From positions 1 to 64,000 of the forward strand of contig JAKSNW010000001.1 in the NCBI GenBank assembly GCA_024405895.1: a stretch of DNA of 64,000 nt, written 5' to 3'. The translations under genes and the position numbers were made by a program. Source of the DNA: Paludibacteraceae bacterium (lineage in GTDB: Bacteria > Bacteroidota > Bacteroidia > Bacteroidales > Paludibacteraceae). The notes beneath the pieces are model-generated. The model worked only from the letters and a program-made list of their open reading frames with translations, searched no databases and was not told where the DNA came from. This document shows positions 9,503 through 19,500 of the stretch, piece after piece; within the stretch, counting starts at the first letter, position 1, and each line of letters opens with the position of its first letter.

Positions 9503-9857
9503 GTAGGTTGGTCTTTACTTTTGCCCCTTCAGGGCGACTTTCTATTCAGATGGATATTTCCCCAGGGTGTTACCCTGGGCTTGGGACTACAACCCCTTCA
9601 GGGTTGTGGATAACGTGTCACAATTTATTCGCATGATTATGGCAACAAAGCGCCCCAACGGGGCAATGAGTTCTAAGCCTAGGGCAACGCCCTAGGAATA
9701 GTATCTACACACAACATGCGCCCTGAAAGGGCAACAGTAAGCCACCTAACGCAACTAAAAAACATCTACTTTTGCCCCTTCAGGGCGACTTTCTATTCGG
9801 ATGGATATTCCCCAGGGTGTTACCCTGGGCTTGGGACTACAACCCCTTCAGGGTTGA
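9503..9857. repeat. REP-type palindrome array, upstream side of the RAYT gene
   Basis: Two blocks carry the same ordered hairpins as the array at 8262-8998. About 108 bp from 9503 to 9610 are nearly identical to 8262-8369, including the non-palindromic lead GTAGGTTGGTCTTTAC, so this is a direct repeat that brackets the transposase. The second block, at 9770-9857, ends in GGGTTG without the following link sequence. Confidence 0.9.
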
Positions 9858-10569
9858 ACCAATCAACGCTAACGAAAACGAGAGTGTTAACACAGAAATG
9901 CACAAAGTGTAAAAAGTAAGTTTGTTTTACACGTTTCCGAGAAAAACGGTGTTAATGTTAATTTTCCGGCAGAGCGATGTAGGGTTTATTGTTTTTCGAT
10001 AACCGAAAGGGTTGGGACAAGGAAGTGTATTTTTATTATTCTGCGAGCATAAATGGGCTGAAACATTGCTATTTTTATGTTTTCTCTGATTTCCCGACTG
10101 GACTTTTTGCTACTATGCCATTGTGAGAATTTGTAAGAAAAGAGAGGCCAAAAATGTTACAGAGTGCAAGTAAGGGCGGTCTATAGAGAGGAAAAAGTGA
10201 AGATTTGTAAGCAAAAACGCCTTTTTCGAGAAAAATATCATTGTTTTGACAAAAACTACCCTCTAAACGGAGCAAGAAGGTACAATGAGGAGGAAAGTAA
10301 AAATAAAAATACTGAAAAATAGCGCGATAGAAAGAAAATGAGCCCAAGCGACGAAAAAAAGGGTAATGATGTGTATATGTGAGAGAAAAAAGTGTAAATT
10401 TGGAGTTGGTAGATTGCTACAAAGACCCCGTTGCATTCTATGCGCGTATATATATTAGTGTAAACACTGATTTTCGGGCGTAAAAGGCGATGGAGGAAGT
10501 GTGGCATGCGCCTCAAAGAAGAAGTTTTTAACTAATTCAAATTAATAATTAATCAATCAAACAAACAAC
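9858..10569. other. Intergenic leader region before the first giant adhesin gene
   Basis: About 700 bp, AT-rich, with no convincing gene. A TAAATTTG at 10395-10402 matches the -7 consensus, but it lies about 170 bp from the start codon and lacks a -33 partner. The last 40 bp before the ATG are A/T-rich (AATTAATAATTAATC), as is common for strong Bacteroidetes leaders. Confidence 0.5.
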
Positions 10570-13500
10570 ATGAGAAAGAAAGTACTTTTCTTCGGTGTTT
10601 TGGCAATGTTATTTTGCCTTTGCACTAAAGCGACTGCTCAGTTGTCGGTCTTGACCGAGAACTTTGAGTCGGGTATGCCCTCAGGTTGGACTGTCGACCC
10701 AGCGTCGGTAGCCACCCCGTGGACAGTTTCTGCCTCTGGTTTGACTGGTGTGACGGCTTACGGCGGTACGAACTACGTATCACTGTATACCACCGACCAG
10801 CAAGCGAGCACCAAACTGGTGTTGCCTATGCAAGACCTGAGCTCGCTCACCAATCCTGAGGTAACGTTCTATCTCGTACAGAAAGCCAGAGGCCAGAACA
10901 CGGGCTATGCTCGCGACACTCTGAGACTTTATGTACGTACGTCTGCTACTGCAGCCTGGACCTTGGTTCAGACATTCGCAACCGAGCTGACAACATGGAC
11001 CAAGCAAACCGTAGACCTCTCAGGTCTTGGTGCTTCAAACATGCAGTTCGCTTTCGAATACACCTATGGCGCAGGTCTCGGTCTCGGTATCGACAATCTC
11101 CGCATTGGCGATGCCTCTGTCTGCATCACTCCTCACAACCTTCAGGCTTTGACTGTAACAAGCAGCACAGCCGACTTGATGTGGGAAGCTTATGAGACAG
11201 CCTTCCAGTTCGGTTTGAAAGTGAGCACAACTCCTCTCACTTCACCAGCTACTCAAACAGCCAACGCATTCGACCAGACTGTGTACTATCAGCCATTCCA
11301 AGTGACTGGTCTTACACCTCAAACCACTTACTATTTCTACGTAAGTGCAGACTGCGGCAACGGCGACGAGAGCCAATGGAGTGCAGCCGGTCAGTTCAAG
11401 ACCTTGTGCGCACCTGTTTCATTGCCTTACAACCAAGGCTTCGAGACAACAGGCGACTTTGCAACTTGCTGGAGCAAATACTTCGAGGCTCAAGGCGACT
11501 GGACAACCACAGCATCAGCCAGCACCTATGCCCCACAAACCAGCACCACAAAGAAGACAGGTACTTACTCAGGCCGTCTCTATGCTTACTATTACTACTA
11601 TGCAGGTAGCTCAGCTGTACAAAGACGTTGGATTAAATCGTGGATGGCATCTCCAGAGATTAACACCACCGACATCACCAACAAACAGGTGACCTTCTGG
11701 ATGTACGGTTCAACAGCAACATCAACCCTCCACGTTGGTTTGATGAGTGACCCAGGCGACGCTTCAACTTTCGAAGAGTTGGCTTCCATCACTCCAGCAG
11801 CAGCCTCAACATGGGAAGAGTTCATCATCCCATTCTCAAACGTTGTAAACACAGCAGCCCGTTTCGTAGCATTCTATGCCGACGGTATGGACGCTCAGGC
11901 AAGCTCATACATCTACATTGATGATGTAGTGATTGACGAAATACCCCTCTGTCCAAAAGCTTCTGTTGTTCAAGCCAGCAATGTTACTGACAACTCAGCA
12001 CGCATCACCTGGCTCGGCTCTGCTCCATCATGGAACTTGAAAGTGAGCACCACTCCTCTCACTGACCCAGCAACAGGCACAGCCGACTTCCTGACCACCA
12101 CAACAACCGGCAGCCCATTCAACCTCACTGGTTTGAGTTCAAAGGTTACCTATTATGTTTATGTTCAGGCAGACTGTCAGTCAGCAGGCAACGGTACCAG
12201 CCCTTGGACAAGCGCTTGCACCTTCACAACAACAGCTGTTCCAGCCGTAACTCCTTACTTCTGCGACTTTGAGAACCCAACAGACAATGCTCAATGGGAA
12301 CTCCTCAACGGCACACAGACCAACAAGTGGTATATCAGCAATGCTGTAAGCAACGGTGGCTCAAACAGCCTTTATATCTCTAACACCAACGGCACAAGCC
12401 ACGCTTATAGCACTGGCGACGCTTCATACGTTTATGCTACTCGCGTAATCCAATTCTATCCAGGCGTATATGAAATCTCATTCGACTGGTTGTGCTATGG
12501 TGAGAGCAGTTGGGACTTGCTCCGTGCTTACCTCATCCCAACAAATATCACTGTGGAAGCTGGCAATGCTTACGGCATGACTAGCTCAACCAACACTGAC
12601 CCTGCCGGTTGGATTGACATGACAAATGGCAAACTCAACCTCCAAAACACATGGCAAAATGCTTCTTACATGTTCACCGCTACAGACACTTGTACCTACC
12701 AATTGGTATTCTTCTGGAAAGACGATACCAGCGGCGGTACAAACCCACCTGCTGCTGTGGATAACGTAAGCATAAGCCCTTACACCTGTGCTGCTCCAAC
12801 CAACCTCGTTGCCAACAACATCCTGTCTAACGCCTTCGGCTTGACATGGACACCATCTGCTTTGGGCGAGACACAATGGGAAGTTGAGGTTAGTCAAGGT
12901 GCAAACGTTGTTATCGATACCGTGGTGTCAACCACATCAATTACCTTGAACGGCTTGAGCGCAAGCACATCATACTTGGCACGCGTTCGCAGTGTCTGCA
13001 GTGCAACCGAGACCAGCCGCTGGGCTCCTCTGACCGTCATGACCGCTTGCGGCGACGTAACCACATTGCCTTATGTAGAAGACTTTGAAAACACAGCATA
13101 TGGCACTGGCTCTGGCAACAGACCAACCTGCTGGACCATTGCTCAGTCATACAGCTCAACCTATCCTTACATCAGCACATCTTACAACCACACAGTTGGC
13201 ACAACCGGCAATAACGCTTCGTTGTATTTCTATGCATCATCAACACAGCCTACAACAGCCGTATTGCCTCACTTCGCAGTTCCTGGCCACACACTCAGCG
13301 ACATGCAAGTGACCTTCTGGATGTACTACTCATCTACTACCTATGACATGACAGTCGGTGTAATGACCGACCCAACTGATCCAACAACATTCACTCCAAT
13401 CCAAGTTTGCACACTTCCAACTGCAAGCCAATGGAAGAAGTGGACTGTAAGCCTTGCCAGCTACACAGGCACAGGCGAGTATATAGCATTCTTCGATGGT

Positions 13501-16500
13501 AATCGTACCGGTTCATACAACTACATGTACATCGATGATGTAGTCGTAGAACTCCTCCCAACTTGTCAGATTCCAACCAACGCAACAGCATCTCCAGACG
13601 CTGACCACATCAGAGTAACATGGGATTCTATTGCAGGTGCTCAAAGTTACGAAGTGGCTTTGGCTGCAAATGGTGAAAACGCATCTACCGCAGTATTGCG
13701 TCAAACCGTTACCGGCAACCAAGCAGTGTTCAACAACCTCCCATCAGAAACAGCTTACACTGTTTACGTTCGTAGCATCTGCTCTGCTACAGATACCTCA
13801 TCTTGGACAGACCCAGTAGTTACCGCTACCACCAAGGTAGCTGAGATGCCTCCTATCTTCACCGACTTCAACAACGCAGCCGACAATGCTAAGTGGCAAC
13901 TCATCAACGGCACACAGACCAACAAGTGGTACATCGGCAATGCTACAGGCATGGGCGACAGCAAATCACTCTACATCTCTAACGACAATGGTACCTCAAA
14001 CGCTTACACCAACACTGTTGCATCCTATGTTTATGCAGTTCGTTTGATTAAGTTCGTTCCTGGTATCTATAACATCAGCTTCGACTGGAAATGTAACGGT
14101 GAGAGCTCATACGACTTGCTCCGTGCATTCCTCGTTCCTGCAACAGTGACTTTGGCTGGCGGCAATGCTTACGGCATGACCTCAACAACCAACACTGACC
14201 CTGCAGGTTGGATTTCACTCTCTGGTGCAAACAACAAGTTGAACCTCCAGACCACATGGCAACACCTCAGCTACGACTTCACCGTAACTGACACCACCAT
14301 TTACCAATTGGTATTCTTCTGGAAAGACGATACCAGCTCTGGTACAACACCTCCTGCTGCTGTGGATAACGTAAGCGTAAGCGCTTTGACTTGCGGCGTC
14401 AACGTAACCGGCGACATTCACGACACCTATGCTGTCTTGAACTGCTCTTCCAACGGTACCCCAGTGGGCTATGAGATTGCTTGCCACAACGCAGCATTCG
14501 TAACCAGCAACATCCCTGCAGGTGCTCACCACGTAACCGTAGACGCTAACGGCGTTGACTCAATCACAGGTTTGACAGCCAACACCCCATACTACGCATA
14601 CGTTCGCGCTATCTGCGCAGGTGGCGATACAGGCCAATGGGCTGCTTACAACTTCCGCACTGAGTGTGCTACTGCTTCTCATCTCCCACTCTTCTGGGAC
14701 TTCAACAACGAGTCAACCTCAGGCAACGCATGCCCAAGCTGCTGGACACGTAGAGCAGGTTCTACATATCCTTATGTAAGCTCAAGCTACAACACCAGCC
14801 TCTATTGGTATCAGAGCTCAACCACCGGTTCTCCAGACAACTACATTGCTACTCCACGTATCAATGTTCAGGATATCTCTGAGACCCGCGTTGAATTCAA
14901 ACTCCGCTACTCAACCGCCGGCTTCGCTTTGATGGTTGGTATCATGAGCGACCCTAACGATATCAACACATTCGTACCAATTGACACAGTACACGTAACC
15001 AACACCTCTGATTACGACAACTTTGCGGTTCGCTTCCATAACTACACAGGCAATGGCAAGTACATCGCATTCCGTTCTCAGACCGGTCTCGGTTCATACT
15101 ACTATTGTTATATGGACGACGTAGCTGTTTACGAGGACCGCGACTGTCAGACACCTGACGGCGTAACCGCAACACAAATCACCGGTAACGGCGCTCGTAT
15201 CAACTGGAACATGGGCAACGGTCTCTCTACTGACTTCTTGATGACAACACAACCTGTTACAGACCCAGACTCAGTAGACGGCACAGAACCTTATGTATTC
15301 ATGTTCGAAGAAGACCTCCAGGACAACTACCTTGACCTCGCAGGTTACCTCGACCTGAACCAGACTTATTACGTATACCTCCGCAACGACTGTCAATCAG
15401 CCAACGGCAAACCTTCATTCTGGAGCCAGGAATACAGCTTCACAACAATGTGTAACGCACAGGCTGTTCCTTACGTTCAGAACTTCAACACTCCTACCGT
15501 AGGTGCAGGCGTAACTCCAGCTTGCTGGCAGTTCTCTACCGACCAAACCGGTACAGTGCCACAAACAGAGAACCTTGACCCATACATCGCCAACCAACCA
15601 GGTGCTGGCGCTGACGGCAAAGCACTCAGAATCTACGGCTACTATTCAGCCAACGGTTCTTCTAAGGCTTGCGCAGTATTGCCAGAGCTTACCACCAGCA
15701 TCGATACCTTGATGTTGACATTCTCACACCTCAGCGGTTCAGGCAGCAAGAGACTCCTTGTTGGTTTGATGAGCGATCCTTCTGATCTCTCAACATTCAC
15801 CCCAGTGGACACCGCATTCCTTGCTGGTAACTGGAACCGTCAGATTGTGAAAGTGGCTGGCTACAACTTCGGCAACTACATCGCATTCATGATGGACGGC
15901 GACTTGAACCAAGCTTCTGCAGCAGCCTACATCGACTCTGTTGTTGTAGACACCATCCAAGCTTGCGTTGCTCCTCTCCACCTCACCGTGGCTAATGTAA
16001 CAGGTTCAACCGCAGAAGTCAACGTTCAATCAGTTGGCAACGCTAACCAAAACGTTCACATCCAGATTGCACAAGGCTTCACCGGCAGCAACCCAGACGC
16101 AATCACTCCTCAACAGGCTCTGATTGACACAGTGGTTGCAAGCAACACATTGCCTCTCACCGTTACAGGCCTCAACCCATTGACTACCTATCAGGCATTT
16201 GCTCGCTTCGACTGCGGCGGCGGCAACTACACAGCCCGCTATCCAAAAGTTGTAAACTTCTCAACTGTCTGCGGTGTATTCAATGTTCCATTCATCGAGG
16301 ACTTCAACAACATCACAACTGCTGTGCCTCAATGCTGGACCAAGTTCAACTCTTCAGCCACCTCACCAGCACTCACAACAACTGCTGTTTCAGGTAAGGC
16401 GTTGCAGTTTGTAGCTTCTGCTCCAACCATCATGGCATTGCCTGCATTGAACATCGACACTCTCCAAAACTACGAGTTGTCATTCATGTACAATGCTCCT

Positions 16501-19500
16501 GCAGGTTCTAAGTTCTATGCTGGCGTAATGACCAACATCAGCGACTCAACCTCATTCGTTGCTGTTGACTCAGTAACCTCTACAAGCACAGGTTGGTCAA
16601 CCTTCGCTGCAAGCTATGCTAACTACACTGGCGCTATGGGCAACCTCGCATTCCGCGTAGTAAGCAACGGCAATGCAAACATTGACGAACTCTATGTAAA
16701 CCGTGCTTCTTCTTGCGCTCGTCCAACCAACCTCACAGTTACAAACATCGACACTACCTTCGCTACCCTCACATGGACAGCTGGTGGTTCAGAAACTGCA
16801 TGGGAAGTTGCTTACGGCCCAACCGGCATGGATATCAACAACGCTACTCCTATCGCTGTTACCACAACAACCTATCAAGCTACTGGCTTGACCCCATCAA
16901 CTGGCTACGACTTCTACGTTCGCGCCGTATGCGGTGGTGCTGATGGTGCAAGCGCATGGACTAAAGCTACTGGCCGCACATTGATTGCTCCAGAACATCT
17001 CCCACTCGTAACCGACTTCGAAGACCCTGCTGACAACTCACGCTGGAACTTCCGTCAGACTGGTACTGAGGAATGGGTAATTGGTTCTGCTGTCAACAAC
17101 GGTGGTTCACGTTCACTCTACGTTTCTGACGATAGCGGTGCAAACAACAACTACAATGCAACTGGCCTTGCCAAATCTATGGCTTACCGTTTGTTCCACT
17201 TCGATGCTAACACCTACACCTTGAACTTCGACTGGAAGGCTAATGGTGAGAGCTCATTCGACTACATGTATGTATTCCTTGCAACAGAGGCTACAGGTGT
17301 TACTGCAATTGAAAACTGGTCACCTTCTTCAACACCAACCAGCCTCCCAGCTGGCGTTGTTGCTCTTGGTGGTACCAAGTACAACCAATCAACCACATGG
17401 GTACACGAAAACATTGAGTTTGATGTATTGAATGGTGGTAGCTACTGGCTCGTATTCTACTGGCGTGAAGACTCATCAGTAGGTAACAACCCAGCTGCTG
17501 CTGTTGATAACATTGACCTCCGTGGCAACGAGTGCTTCGTTGGTGGCGTAACAGCACGAAGCCTTGCTTCTGACTCTATCACCATCGTGAGCGCTGTTAC
17601 CGACGGTGTTGGTTCTTACAGCATCTACGTATCTCCAAGCATGCACACCGATGCACAGATTGATGCCATGACCCCAACCGTTGTTGCTGACTCACTCCCA
17701 GTAACAGTTGGCGGCCTCACTGGTAATACCAATTATTATGTATATGTACGTAACGTCTGCGCTGATGGCAATGTAACCACCACTGGTTCTACTACAGTCA
17801 AGACTCTCTGCTCAGGTGTCTATGTAACCGACTCTACCAGCTTCACCGAGAACTTCGATAACGATGGTACAGGTACATCTGCTCACCCAAGCTGCTGGAC
17901 AACAGGTACCAACAATTCAAATACCTATTATCCATACATCAGCACAACACACAACAGCGGTGTTGGTTCACTCTACATGTACAATGCTGGCACAGCATAT
18001 TACACTTATGCTGCTACACCACAACTCTTGGGTACTCCAGTCAACGAGATGCAGGTTAACTTCAACATGTATGCAGGTAGCACCAGCTACATCCTTGAAG
18101 TTGGTGTAATGACCGACCCAACCGACATCAGCACATTCGTGAAAGTGGACGAGACTAAGGTAACAGCTACCTCAACATGGCAAGCTAAATCTGTTCGTCT
18201 CAACAGCTACACAGGCACAGGCAAGTTCGTTGCATTCCGCACATCTGGCGCTTCAATGTCACCTTATTTTGATGACGTTGTAATCAGCGCTATCCCAGCT
18301 TGCGCAGAACCTGCTGTTTCTGTCAGCGCTACCTCTTACGACAACGTTGTTCTCAACATCCACCCAGCTCACGCTGTTGACACTGCTTGGGAATATGTTG
18401 TAACTCCTGTTGCTACAGCTACTGCTCCTGTTATGGCTAACTCAGTTGCCAACGCTACTGTAAACACAACAACAGTAACTTTGAGCACCTTGGCTCCTAA
18501 CACCCAGTACTCTGTTTACGCTCGCACCGTATGCGGCACCAGCACAACAAACTGGGGCAAAGTTGACTTCCGCACACCATGTACCGCAGTCACCGTTAAT
18601 GACTCTATCTCATACACCGAGGACTTCGATACTCATGGCACCGGCACAACTGCTCACCCAAGCTGCTGGACCACTGGTACCAACTACACCACCACAGCTT
18701 ATCCTTACATCAGCACAACCCACGACTCTGGCGTAGGTAGCTTGTATTTCTATGGTTCAACATCTTACTATAGCTATGCTGCTACTCCACAAATCGTAGG
18801 CACTCCAGCCAACGGTTTGCGCGTCACCTTCAAAGGCCGTGCTTCAACCCTCGGTTATAAGATTGAGGTTGGTGTAATGACTGACCCTGCCGACTATAGC
18901 ACATTCGTGAAAGTTGGCGAGGAGACCATCAACGCAACAAACACATGGGAAAATAAGATTGTTGACCTCAATGCTTATACCGGCAACGGTCAATATGTAG
19001 CCTTCCGCACTCCAATGGGTGCAGTTAACTACTATTATATTGAAGACGTAGTCATCACTCCAATCCCTGCATGTGCAGAGCCAACCCCATCAGTACGTTC
19101 TGTAGTAGGCACCAACGATATGTTGTTGACAATCGCTCCTGCTCACGCTACCGATACACAATGGGAATACGTGGTAACTCCACAAGCTTCTGCTGCTAAT
19201 CCAGACATGACAAGCGCAATCGTTACACGCACCATCAGCACCACAACCGATACAATCACCGGTTTGAGTGCTAACACTGCTTACAGCGTTTACGCTCGCA
19301 CCGTTTGCGACGCAACCACATCTTCTAACTGGAGAAAAATTGACTTCCGCACACCTTGTGGTTTCGTAACAGTTACAACAAATGCTCCATTCGTTGAGAA
19401 CTTCGATGCTTCTACAAGCATGCCTAACTGCTGGATGTCAGAAGGCGTATCAAGCAGCACTTCTTACGCAGTATCTTCACCTAACACCATTCGTTTCAAC

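Noticed and set aside
8277..9857. CRISPR array or tRNA cluster suggested by many hairpins
   Set aside because: Hairpins are of several classes, the linkers repeat too, and a RAYT lies in the middle; no tRNA cloverleaf was found.
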